Made by a program: the position numbers and the translations under genes. Source: Phocaeicola dorei (GTDB taxonomy: Bacteria > Bacteroidota > Bacteroidia > Bacteroidales > Bacteroidaceae). Taken from it: 64,000 bases of DNA. Of this stretch, positions 48,000-56,523 are shown one piece after another (the first letter of the stretch is position 1; each line of letters opens with the position of its first letter). The stretch is taken from positions 5,177,501 through 5,241,500 of the forward strand of contig NZ_CP046176.1 of the NCBI RefSeq assembly GCF_013009555.1, given 5' to 3'. The notes under the pieces were generated by a model. It was given only the letters and a program-made list of their open reading frames with translations. It made no database searches and was not told where the DNA came from.

Positions 48000-49496
48000 T
48001 TAGTCAATTCTCTTTCCCCACACAGAATGCCCTTGAGCATCCAGGCCGGTAAAAAGAATGGTTTCTGTTTCATTTTCCCAATCGTGTCCGGCAAAGATAA
48101 TCAAATTGTTAATATCTTCTGTGGCTGTTTTTATAGTAAGAAGTTGTTTTTTAACATTAAAATCCCAAGTTGCATCTCCAACACTGCCATCTGCTTCCAA
48201 AACAACACGGGCAGATAACGCCTGCTCCCCATTTCGCAAGTCCCCTTCACCCCACAATATTTGTCCAGCTTCCAAACTACGTTCCAAAGGCGGTTCCTGA
48301 ATACGGATAATTTCCCACTCACCTACCAAATCTTCTTTAGTGAAAGAACGTGGAGCAGTACCTGCATAGCGTTCGGGAGAAACCACAGGCCATCCATTCA
48401 CCGTAAAGAACACTTCGCGCACATGCAAATCCATCAACTGGTTCTGGGGGGAAAGCCGTCCCTGATGGACCATAAAATAACGGCCGTCACCGGCATCAAT
48501 AAGACCGCAATGAGCCGTTCCCGCCCATCCCGGATGATTTTCGAAGCGGTAAGGAGCTGTCAATATAGGAACATTATTCGTTGTATCTTTTATATCCTCT
48601 CCGTAGAAATCCACAAAAGGCCCTTCGGGAGAACCGGAATAAGCGACACGTACATTATAGGTAGTCATCAGCGGATCGTAGGATGTAAACAGATAATATT
48701 TGCCAAGTTGGGGTTGATACATGATTTCCGGCGCTTCCAAGTTATCTTTCCGGTAATTGGCCCGGCGTGCTATCAAGTGCCCATGATCCTCCGGCTGCAT
48801 AGTCATTCCTGTTTCGGGATTCAGTTCCACACAGTACAGACCACCGAAATAAGAGCCATAGTGCATCCACCACTTTCCGGTTTCCGGATCCTCAACCACA
48901 GAAGGGTCTATGGCATTCATCGCATCCCCTTCTCCTGTCTTAACCACACACCCTTTCTGTATCCAGGGACCTTCGGGAGAATCCGACTCGGCCATACCGA
49001 TATAGGATGTATTCCTGCCGAATGCCGAAACACAATAATACAAACGATAAATACCCTGATAAGGCATCAGATAAGGAGCCCAGATATTAGTCGCCCCTTT
49101 TCCCTCCGCCTGACTATGAACCCATTCTATAGCCGGAGCAGGAATCTCGGGAAAAGCCCAGCCCACAAAATCCCAATGTACCAATTCTTTTGATTTGCGT
49201 ACCTGGACAAAACCCAGAGGCACATTCTTCTCTTTCGCCTCTTTCCGGTTCTCAGCAAAAATAGCATCGGTAGAATACAAATAATAAGTATCTCCTATTT
49301 TTTTACAAGCCGGGTCGTGTACATTATATGTTCCCCACTGCTTGTAATTCTCCATAGATGAAAGAGCGGTATAATCATCAGCCCAAGGATTGGGAGAAGG
49401 AACAGGCACGAAAGCCGTAGGTGCACTGCATGATACCAATATCCCTACGGTCAACAAGCCTAAACCGACCAACCTATTTATTATTAACCTTTTCAT
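48000..49496 (-). CDS. GH43-family lipoprotein, probable arabinanase or arabinosidase
   Basis: A GH43 enzyme of about 498 residues. I choose the ATG at 49496 because MKRLIINRLVGLGLLTVGILVSC is a typical lipoprotein signal; upstream Met codons at 49502 and 49535 add only a polar leader. The five-bladed propeller begins with NVHDPACKKIGDTYYLYST (catalytic base Asp), and the further GH43 acidic residues are in AIDPSVVEDP and NLEAPEIMYQP (acid Glu). A beta-sandwich tail follows. It should act on alpha-1,5-arabinan or arabino-oligosaccharides on the cell surface or in the periplasm. First gene of the operon with GH51. Confidence 0.85.
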   Translation of the reverse strand: MKRLIINRLVGLGLLTVGILVSCSAPTAFVPVPSPNPWADDYTALSSMENYKQWGTYNVHDPACKKIGDTYYLYSTDAIFAENRKEAKEKNVPLGFVQVRKSKELVHWDFVGWAFPEIPAPAIEWVHSQAEGKGATNIWAPYLMPYQGIYRLYYCVSAFGRNTSYIGMAESDSPEGPWIQKGCVVKTGEGDAMNAIDPSVVEDPETGKWWMHYGSYFGGLYCVELNPETGMTMQPEDHGHLIARRANYRKDNLEAPEIMYQPQLGKYYLFTSYDPLMTTYNVRVAYSGSPEGPFVDFYGEDIKDTTNNVPILTAPYRFENHPGWAGTAHCGLIDAGDGRYFMVHQGRLSPQNQLMDLHVREVFFTVNGWPVVSPERYAGTAPRSFTKEDLVGEWEIIRIQEPPLERSLEAGQILWGEGDLRNGEQALSARVVLEADGSVGDATWDFNVKKQLLTIKTATEDINNLIIFAGHDWENETETILFTGLDAQGHSVWGKRID

Positions 49497-49636
49497 GTCC
49501 ATGAATAATCTTTGAGGGAAAAATTGCTGTTTCATAGTATTTTTTTATTATGTGACCATTTGCTAATGTACTAATTTGCCAATGACATGCGGCATATAAC
49601 GCAGCCAACTGTCACATTGACTAACTATTATTAATG

Positions 49637-49644
49637 CAAATATA
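49637..49644 (-). promoter_or_regulatory. -7 element of the GH43-GH51 operon
   Basis: Minus-strand TATATTTG, 21 bp downstream (in transcription sense) of the GTCCACC pair. No -33 TTTG, as expected for an activated promoter. Leader of about 140 nt. Confidence 0.55.
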
Positions 49645-49665
49645 ACTGCAATCAAAAGCTCGCCA

Positions 49666-49694
49666 GGTGGACAATATCGCTTAAAGGGTGGACA
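49666..49694 (-). promoter_or_regulatory. Paired operator, GTCCACC-N14-GTCCACC, for the GH43-GH51 operon
   Basis: On the plus strand GGTGGACA occurs at 49666-49673 and 49687-49694, i.e. two direct GTCCACC sites 21 bp apart on the minus strand. The same arrangement precedes susC (56261-56288). Interpreted as the binding site of the AraC-type domain of the adjacent HTCS. Confidence 0.65.
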
Positions 49695-49730
49695 TTTGTG
49701 CAGCAGAGGGATAAAAATGATTTATTTGTT

Positions 49731-49760
49731 TTTGAGGAAAAACGAAAAGGTATATCTTTG
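49731..49760 (+). promoter_or_regulatory. Promoter of the arabinan-locus HTCS gene
   Basis: TTTG (49731-49734), 18 bp, TATCTTTG (49753-49760). Unlike the two regulated arms it has a recognisable -33 box, suggesting basal expression of the sensor. Confidence 0.6.
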
Positions 49761-49804
49761 TATAAGTAACGGTATATTCTTACGTCATTAATGAACAACA
49801 CACT

Positions 49805-52800
49805 ATGAAAAAACATTGTTTTCTATTCGCTCTGTTCATCTTTTTATCTAGTCTGTATATGCAAGCTGAAGGAACAGCCGGAAAATGGTCCGAACGTTAT
49901 AATTTCACTGCCATTACGATGGATGAAGGACTGCCTCACAACTTTGTGGATGATATATTGAAAGACAGTCAGGGCTTTTTATGGATCGCTACCCGCGGGG
50001 AAGGAATCGCCCGTTATGACGGTTATGAATTCACCGCCTTCCATATGGGAAACACCCGTATCAAGCTACGAAGTAACTTTATAAACAAACTGTGTGAGGA
50101 TAACTTCAAGCGTATTTGGGCTGTCAGTGAAATGGGTATTGACATACTGGATATACAAACCATGCAGACAGTACAAGTCACTGATATGAAAGACAAACTT
50201 ATTTCACTGTGTAACCGCCCCTCTCATCTTATTCTCCATAGCAAAGCGGGAAATATTTGGGTTTGTTCGGAAAACAATTTATTCAAAATTACCTTTGACA
50301 AACAAGGAGATATAAAACAAATCATTAAAACATGCGAAGTACCGGCAGGAGAATCCATCCGGACTATTTGTGAAGTAGAAGACTATCTCTGGATAAACTA
50401 CAAAGACGGTATCTACCGCATCAAAGAATCGGCTATGGAAGTACAGGAACCCACATTCATTTCATCTGCCCTTCAATTACCCGGTGTGTCCATACAAGTA
50501 ATCTGCCGGAAAGAAAATGAAATTTGGATTGGCAGCGCACAAGGCCTTTTCCGATACAATATGGATACGGAACTGATGAAGCATTATATGTATGATCCGA
50601 ATGACAATAGTTCGCTTTCCCAAAACTTTATCACAGACATAGCAGAAACAGGAGAACATACCATGCTGGTTGCCACCCTAAAAGGTATAAACCTTTATAA
50701 TGCGTTGACAGACAATTTTGAGCGGATAAATAAAGATACCGGAGAAGGAGAAATCGTACAAAACACATTAAACTGTGACTTCGTAAACTGTCTGCTGACC
50801 GATGGTGATATTATCTGGGTAGGCACCGAAGTGGGAGGTCTGAACAAGATGAGCCGCCGGATGCTGTTCGTACAAAACTATTATCATACTCCCGCCATTC
50901 CCGGAAGTCTTTCCCAAAATCCCGTCAATGCCATTTATGAAGACCCGTCGGGTGTTTTATGGGTAGGAACCGTAGAAGGAGGTTTGAACCGGCGGGCTCC
51001 CGGCAGCAACACTTTTGAGCACTATACTACCGATGCACCCGCCCACCTAAGCCATAATACCGTCAGTTGCTTTACCAGCGATAACGATGGAAGACTTTGG
51101 ATGGGAACTTGGGGAGGAGGCATAGGATGGATAGATATGAAAAATCCGCAGAACAAACAATTTCACCACATAGAAATACCCGAATGCGGAGACTTCTCAT
51201 GGGGATGGGCCGGAAGTATCTGCTATGACCACTTGAATAATGCCATCTGGGTAGGAACCAGTATCAATATCTATGTTTACGATTTGAAAACACAAACGCT
51301 CACCGAACCATTCAAGGGCATGAACCTAGGTGGAATTGAAGGTTGTACAGGATACTACATAGATAAGGATAACCACCTGTGGCTGGGACTTACAGAAGGA
51401 CTTTGCCGAATAGATTTAAGCAGTTTGAAAACCCCTAGACTGATTTATCAACTCTGGAGGATCAAGCTAGACGAACCGGAGTCAAAGTTAAAGGAAAGGG
51501 TAACCTACATCACCCAGTCTAAAGACGGAACCCTTTGGATAGGCAGCAACGGATATGGTTTCTACAAATCCTCACCAACAGAAAACGGAGAATATACCTT
51601 CCGCTCCTTCACCACCGAAGACGGACTGATAAACAACAGTGTCCGCTGCATATCGGAAGATAAAGAAGGGTATCTTTGGATTACCACCACCAACGGACTC
51701 TCCCGCTTCAATCCTAACAACAACAGCTTCTTCAACTATACCCGGAAAGACGGGCTATTATCCAACCAGTTCTATTGGAACGCAATATGCCGTGCCGCCA
51801 ATGGAGATTTATATATAGGAAGTACCAAAGGACTGTCTGTGGTCAAGCCGGTCATAGATATAAACCCGAAGGAAGCTGTTCCCTTGGCGTTTACCCATGT
51901 CCGTGTGGCAAATAAAGAGCGATTGTACACAAACGGTACCTTACAGTTACACGAACGCGACAAATCTCTCTATATTGAATTTGCCGCATTGGATTATGAT
52001 GCATCGACATTTGCCAATTATTATTACCGCTTGAAAGGATTTGACGACAAATGGATAAAAGTACCGGCCAACAGACGACAAGCCGCCTATACCAATCTGC
52101 GTCCCGGCAACTATACTTTCGAACTGCGTTATGCACCCGACGGCAAACAATGGCTGGAAGAAATGGCAGAACTCCACATTGCCGTATCACCTTATTTCTA
52201 TAAAACCATCTGGTTCATTCTGTCCATATTGGTTCTTCTATCTTTCCTTATATATAAGGTATTATCATGGAGGCTTCGTTCGTTAAAAGAACAACAAGAA
52301 ATACTCCACATCAAAGTAGAGGAACGTACCCGTGAACTGGAAGAACAGAAAAAACTGCTTTCCACTCAGGCAAGCGAGCTCTATCGTCAAAACCAACTAT
52401 TAAAACAGCAAAACGAAAAAATAACCAAACAAAAAGGGCAACTGATCCAAATGTCAAAAAAGGTGCAGGAATTGACGGTTGACAAACTCGCCTTCTTCAC
52501 CAATATCACCCATGAATTCCGTACTCCGTTGACATTAATCGTAGGACCTATAGAAAGAGCATTGAAACTAAGCTACAATCCTCAAGTCATTGAACAATTA
52601 CATTTTGTGGAGCGCAACTCAAAATACCTGCTCTCACTGGTCAACCAATTAATGGACTTCCGCAAAGTAGAATCAGGGAAAATGGAAATTGTCCGCAACC
52701 CGGGCAATTTTGCCAAATTACTCAATGAACTACTAGTACCCTTCGACGCATATGCTTCCGAAAGAGGAATAACCATCGAACGTCGCTTCCGCCTTCCTTC

Positions 52801-54031
52801 ATGTGAAATAATGTACGATGAGGATGCCATGCATAAAGTGATTGTCAATTTAATAGGAAATGCTTTGAAATTTACCCCCAAAGGAGGACAAATTACCATC
52901 TATGCCACCCCCCTCCGCCAGGAAGAGCAGGAAAAGTTATTCATCTGTATTCGGGATACAGGACCAGGACTTCCCGAAGAAGAGATAGACAAAGTATTCA
53001 ACCGCTTCTACCAATCACAAAATAAGACGCATTCCTCTATCAACGGACAAAGCGGGACTGGAATCGGTCTCTATCTATGCAAACGAATTGTCCAGTTGCA
53101 TGGAGGTTCAATTTGTGCCAAGAATAATCAGAGCAAAGGATGTTCTTTCCGTATTTTACTTCCTTTGCAATATGCCGATGCGGACAGTCTGCCCACACCA
53201 ACAGAGCAAGTTAAAGAACCGGTCGACTCTCCGATGACATTGCAACCTGCCACCAATGGAAAACTGACGATTCTGGTAGTAGAAGACAACAAAGATATGC
53301 GCGACTATATCCGTTCCATTCTGACCGAATATTATAACGTACTTGAAGCATCCCAAGGTGAAGAAGCATTGACTGTGCTCCAATCCCAAAACGTGGATTT
53401 TATTGTTAGCGACCTGATGATGCCTGTCATGGATGGCATGGAACTGTCCCGCCGGGTAAAATCCAATTTCGCCATCTCACATATCCCCTTCCTGATGCTC
53501 ACAGCCAAAACATCCAACGAATCGCGCATTGAAAGTTTCCGTATAGGTGTAGACGAGTACCTTTTAAAACCATTTGATGACACTTTGCTGCTGGCCCGGA
53601 TATCCAATATACTGGAAAACCGCAAACGTTTCCAACAAAAGTTCTCATACAGTATGGACGTGGATGCACTGAATATCGAAAAAGAATCCAGTGACAAGAA
53701 GTTCCTGGACAAGGCGATGCAGATTGTGAAAGAAAACTATAAGAACTCCTATTACGAAATAAGCGATTTCATCGAAGCAATGGGGGTAAGCAAAAGTTTG
53801 ATGAACAAAAAAATGCAAAATCTGACGGGACAGTCTGCCGGACAATTCATGCGTAACTACCGGCTGAATCTTGCGCGGGAACTTATTATCCGTAACCGGC
53901 TGACGCACAATATGAATATATCTGAGATAGCATACGAAGTAGGATTCAATGATCCCAAATACTTCACACGCTGCTTTACAAAACATTTCGGAACAACACC
54001 CAGTTCGATGATGGAGAATGGAACCGACTGA
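49805..54031 (+). CDS. Hybrid two-component system regulator (HTCS) of the arabinan-type locus
   Basis: A 1408-residue HTCS with an intact signalling core. A signal peptide (LFALFIFLSSLYMQA) precedes the periplasmic Reg_prop propeller (about 30-690) and Y_Y_Y domain (about 700-790), then a membrane segment (about 802-822). HisKA follows with phospho-acceptor His903 (FTNITHEFRTPLTLI), an ATPase with VNLIGNALKFTP, RDTGPGLPEEEI and GTGIGLYLCK, a receiver with Asp1203 (VSDLMMPVMDG), and a C-terminal AraC helix-turn-helix. In this family ligand (often an oligosaccharide of the target glycan) binds the propeller. Divergent from GH43-GH51 and upstream of GH97-susCD, it is the expected activator of both, through the GTCCACC pairs. 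Confidence 0.95.
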   Translation: MKKHCFLFALFIFLSSLYMQAEGTAGKWSERYNFTAITMDEGLPHNFVDDILKDSQGFLWIATRGEGIARYDGYEFTAFHMGNTRIKLRSNFINKLCEDNFKRIWAVSEMGIDILDIQTMQTVQVTDMKDKLISLCNRPSHLILHSKAGNIWVCSENNLFKITFDKQGDIKQIIKTCEVPAGESIRTICEVEDYLWINYKDGIYRIKESAMEVQEPTFISSALQLPGVSIQVICRKENEIWIGSAQGLFRYNMDTELMKHYMYDPNDNSSLSQNFITDIAETGEHTMLVATLKGINLYNALTDNFERINKDTGEGEIVQNTLNCDFVNCLLTDGDIIWVGTEVGGLNKMSRRMLFVQNYYHTPAIPGSLSQNPVNAIYEDPSGVLWVGTVEGGLNRRAPGSNTFEHYTTDAPAHLSHNTVSCFTSDNDGRLWMGTWGGGIGWIDMKNPQNKQFHHIEIPECGDFSWGWAGSICYDHLNNAIWVGTSINIYVYDLKTQTLTEPFKGMNLGGIEGCTGYYIDKDNHLWLGLTEGLCRIDLSSLKTPRLIYQLWRIKLDEPESKLKERVTYITQSKDGTLWIGSNGYGFYKSSPTENGEYTFRSFTTEDGLINNSVRCISEDKEGYLWITTTNGLSRFNPNNNSFFNYTRKDGLLSNQFYWNAICRAANGDLYIGSTKGLSVVKPVIDINPKEAVPLAFTHVRVANKERLYTNGTLQLHERDKSLYIEFAALDYDASTFANYYYRLKGFDDKWIKVPANRRQAAYTNLRPGNYTFELRYAPDGKQWLEEMAELHIAVSPYFYKTIWFILSILVLLSFLIYKVLSWRLRSLKEQQEILHIKVEERTRELEEQKKLLSTQASELYRQNQLLKQQNEKITKQKGQLIQMSKKVQELTVDKLAFFTNITHEFRTPLTLIVGPIERALKLSYNPQVIEQLHFVERNSKYLLSLVNQLMDFRKVESGKMEIVRNPGNFAKLLNELLVPFDAYASERGITIERRFRLPSCEIMYDEDAMHKVIVNLIGNALKFTPKGGQITIYATPLRQEEQEKLFICIRDTGPGLPEEEIDKVFNRFYQSQNKTHSSINGQSGTGIGLYLCKRIVQLHGGSICAKNNQSKGCSFRILLPLQYADADSLPTPTEQVKEPVDSPMTLQPATNGKLTILVVEDNKDMRDYIRSILTEYYNVLEASQGEEALTVLQSQNVDFIVSDLMMPVMDGMELSRRVKSNFAISHIPFLMLTAKTSNESRIESFRIGVDEYLLKPFDDTLLLARISNILENRKRFQQKFSYSMDVDALNIEKESSDKKFLDKAMQIVKENYKNSYYEISDFIEAMGVSKSLMNKKMQNLTGQSAGQFMRNYRLNLARELIIRNRLTHNMNISEIAYEVGFNDPKYFTRCFTKHFGTTPSSMMENGTD

Positions 54032-54110
54032 CTTATTCCAGAGCGTAAAATGAACGGATTGTATACCATAAATGCTCCGTTTTTCTACGCTCTCGTTTCG
54101 CTAAATAAAT

Positions 54111-54118
54111 TATCTTTG
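54111..54118 (+). promoter_or_regulatory. -7 element of the GH97 gene
   Basis: TATCTTTG 30 bp before the chosen start. The -33 region is poor, and no GTCCACC pair is present. Confidence 0.4.
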
Positions 54119-54148
54119 CCCTACATTATAATAGCATATTTAATACCC

Positions 54149-56092
54149 ATGAAAAAACAATTTATGACTTGGCTGCTTGCCATCACTACAATGTCAGCTT
54201 TTGCTCAACAAGCTACAGTTACAGGACCCGACTCCTTTTTAAGAGTAAATGTATCCGTAAAACAAGGCATCCCCGTTTATTCCGTCACCTATAAGGACAA
54301 GACCATCCTGGAAGATTCACCTTTAGGTTTCATTGCCAATGTGGGGGACTTCAGCCGGGATATGACTTTCACCGGACAAAAAGAGAATAAAATAGATAAA
54401 ACCTATACACAAGACCGTATCAAACAATCACAAATTCATTATCAAGCCAATGAACTTACATGCACCTTTACCAATAAAGAAAAGAAAAATATAAATATAA
54501 TATTCCGCGTAAGCAACAACGATATTGCTTTCCGCTACGAAATGCCCAAATATGGCGATACAGGAAGCATAGTGATAGAAAAAGAAACGACAGGTTTTGA
54601 CTTCCCATCCTTCACCACTACTTTCCTGTGCCCGCAAAGTGACGCCATGATAGGTTGGAAACGCACCAAACCCAGCTATGAGGAAGAATATAAGGCTGAC
54701 GCTCCTATGAATGTACGTTCACAATATGGGCACGGTTACACATTTCCTTGTCTGTTCCATGTAGGAGAAAATGGCTGGGCACTTATCAGTGAAACCGGAG
54801 TAGACAGCAAATACTGTGGCTCACACTTAAGCGATGCTACTGCCGACGGACTTTATACCATCGCTTTCCCCATGCCCGAAGAAAACAACGGTAACGGCAC
54901 GGCATCTCCCGGCCTTGCATTGCCCGGTTCCACTCCCTGGCGTACTATTACTGTAGGCGAAAACCTAAAGCCGATTGTAGAGACAACGATTCCATGGGAT
55001 GTCGTGGAACCTCTTTACCCAACGGAGCATACATACAAAATGGGACGCGGAACCTGGAGCTGGATACTTTGGCAAGATGGAAGCATCAATTTCGATGACC
55101 AGAAAAAATATGTAGACCTCGCCGCCGCCATGGGATATGAATATGTATTGATAGACAACTGGTGGGATACCAACATCGGCCGTGAACGTATGAAAGACTT
55201 CATAGACTATGCACACAGCAAGAAGGTTGATGTATTTTTATGGTATAGTTCCAGCGGCTACTGGAATGATATAGTGCAAGGTCCTACCAATTATATGGAC
55301 AATCCCATTATCCGTAAAAAGGAAATGAAATGGCTGCATAATATAGGAGTAAAAGGAATCAAAGTAGACTTCTTCGGAGGTGACAAGCAGGAAACCATAC
55401 GTCTGTACGAAGCCATCCTGAGCGATGCGGATGATCATGGACTGATGGTCATTTTCCACGGCTGTACCCTTCCTCGCGGATGGGAGCGTATGTATCCTAA
55501 TTATGTAGGAAGTGAAGCCGTGCTCGCATCGGAAAACCTGATTTTCCAACAACATTTTTGCGATGAAGAAGCATTTAATGCCTGTCTACATCCATTTATC
55601 CGCAACACCATCGGTTGCATGGAGTTTGGTGGCACATTCCTCAACAAACGCCTCAACCGCAACAATGACGGCGGAAGCATACGCAAGACCACTGATGTAT
55701 TCCAACTGGCAACAGCCGTTTTATTCCAAAATCCTATTCAGAATTTTGCGTTGGCGCCTAATAACCTGACCGATGCCCCTCAAGTTTGTTTGGATTTCAT
55801 GAAGCAAGTTCCCACCACATGGGACGAAACAAGATTCATTGACGGCTATCCGGGCAAATACGTAGTACTGGCACGCCGGCATGCCGATCAATGGTATATA
55901 GCCGGAATCAATGCACAAAAAGAACCGCTGAAATTAAAGTTGAACCTTCCCATGTGTACTAAAGGAGATAAAGTGATGCTTTATCAGGACGATAAAAAAC
56001 TAAATCCTCATGCTGAAGAGATAACATTAAAAAAGAATGATGAAGTCAGCATTACGATGCAGGCGGAAGGAGGATTTTTACTTGTGAAATAA
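54149..56092 (+). CDS. GH97 glycoside hydrolase, retaining type
   Basis: A 647-residue enzyme of family 97. I start at the ATG at 54149 (signal peptide MKKQFMTWLLAITTMSAFAQ); the frame is open 33 codons further upstream but that part is unrelated to a signal sequence and covers the -7 element. An N-terminal beta-sandwich (to about 280) precedes a TIM barrel (about 290-560) with Asp407 in GVKGIKVDFFGGD, the nucleophile position of retaining GH97 enzymes (alpha-galactosidase or beta-L-arabinopyranosidase), rather than the Glu-based inverting alpha-glucosidases. In an arabinan-type locus removal of beta-L-arabinopyranose caps or alpha-galactose would make sense (inference). Separate transcription unit with its own terminator. 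Confidence 0.88.
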   Translation: MKKQFMTWLLAITTMSAFAQQATVTGPDSFLRVNVSVKQGIPVYSVTYKDKTILEDSPLGFIANVGDFSRDMTFTGQKENKIDKTYTQDRIKQSQIHYQANELTCTFTNKEKKNINIIFRVSNNDIAFRYEMPKYGDTGSIVIEKETTGFDFPSFTTTFLCPQSDAMIGWKRTKPSYEEEYKADAPMNVRSQYGHGYTFPCLFHVGENGWALISETGVDSKYCGSHLSDATADGLYTIAFPMPEENNGNGTASPGLALPGSTPWRTITVGENLKPIVETTIPWDVVEPLYPTEHTYKMGRGTWSWILWQDGSINFDDQKKYVDLAAAMGYEYVLIDNWWDTNIGRERMKDFIDYAHSKKVDVFLWYSSSGYWNDIVQGPTNYMDNPIIRKKEMKWLHNIGVKGIKVDFFGGDKQETIRLYEAILSDADDHGLMVIFHGCTLPRGWERMYPNYVGSEAVLASENLIFQQHFCDEEAFNACLHPFIRNTIGCMEFGGTFLNKRLNRNNDGGSIRKTTDVFQLATAVLFQNPIQNFALAPNNLTDAPQVCLDFMKQVPTTWDETRFIDGYPGKYVVLARRHADQWYIAGINAQKEPLKLKLNLPMCTKGDKVMLYQDDKKLNPHAEEITLKKNDEVSITMQAEGGFLLVK

Positions 56093-56120
56093 TTCCTTTC
56101 AGAGAATTGTATTTTATCCC

Positions 56121-56170
56121 TCATGTAGCCGGACAGTCCTTCATCAGGTTGTCCGGCTACATGATTTTTT
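56121..56170 (+). terminator. Terminator of the GH97 gene
   Basis: A 15-bp perfect inverted repeat, TCATGTAGCCGGACA (56121-56135) and TGTCCGGCTACATGA (56150-56164), followed by six T residues. Confidence 0.92.
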
Positions 56171-56260
56171 ATAAAAAAGCCTTCTCCTGAGCCTATCTCA
56201 CCGCCTCCAAAAGACATAAACTATAAGCGAAATAAATACATTTTTTCCCATTATTCATTC

Positions 56261-56288
56261 GTCCACCCTATAAAACCGTTTGTCCACC
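56261..56288 (+). promoter_or_regulatory. Paired operator, GTCCACC-N14-GTCCACC, upstream of susC
   Basis: GTCCACC at 56261-56267 and 56282-56288, 21 bp apart, same orientation relative to transcription as the pair in front of the GH43-GH51 operon. The -7 element lies 20 bp downstream. Confidence 0.65.
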
Positions 56289-56308
56289 CCTGTTTACGGC
56301 ATAAATTT

Positions 56309-56316
56309 TACTTTTG
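56309..56316 (+). promoter_or_regulatory. -7 element of the susC operon
   Basis: TACTTTTG, 20 bp after the paired operator and without a -33 TTTG. Transcription from here leaves a leader of about 200 nt before susC. Confidence 0.55.
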
Positions 56317-56385
56317 TCATGCAATCGGTACTCAACTTTCGGAAGAGACCCCTGCTTTTAAAATTTAATCCTAATCTTAAATATT

Positions 56386-56499
56386 ATGAAGAATAGCTCC
56401 AGCATATTTATAAACTCTGTGGTTTGTCTACCTAGAGTATTCAACATTGGATTGTACAATAATCCAACATCTCAATTCAATATATCAGCAACAATTTAA
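56386..56499 (+). other. Possible 37-residue leader ORF in the susC transcript
   Basis: ATG at 56386 (MKNSSSIFINSVVCLPRVFN ...) runs to TAA ending at 56499, 24 bp before the susC start. It is rich in Asn, Ile and Ser. It may be a chance frame in AT-rich leader DNA or a regulatory leader peptide. Confidence 0.3.
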
Positions 56500-56523
56500 T
56501 CTACTAATTTAATACTTAAAAAA

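Noticed and set aside
48261..49193. Long plus-strand open frame (310 codons) opposite the GH43 gene
   Set aside because: It is antisense to a gene with clear catalytic motifs, rich in His, Arg and Ile as expected of a mirrored frame, and has no promoter or recognisable domain.
54050..54148. N-terminal extension of the GH97 protein
   Set aside because: The upstream 33 codons cover the -7 element and are not signal-peptide-like, while the ATG at 54149 begins a normal signal peptide.
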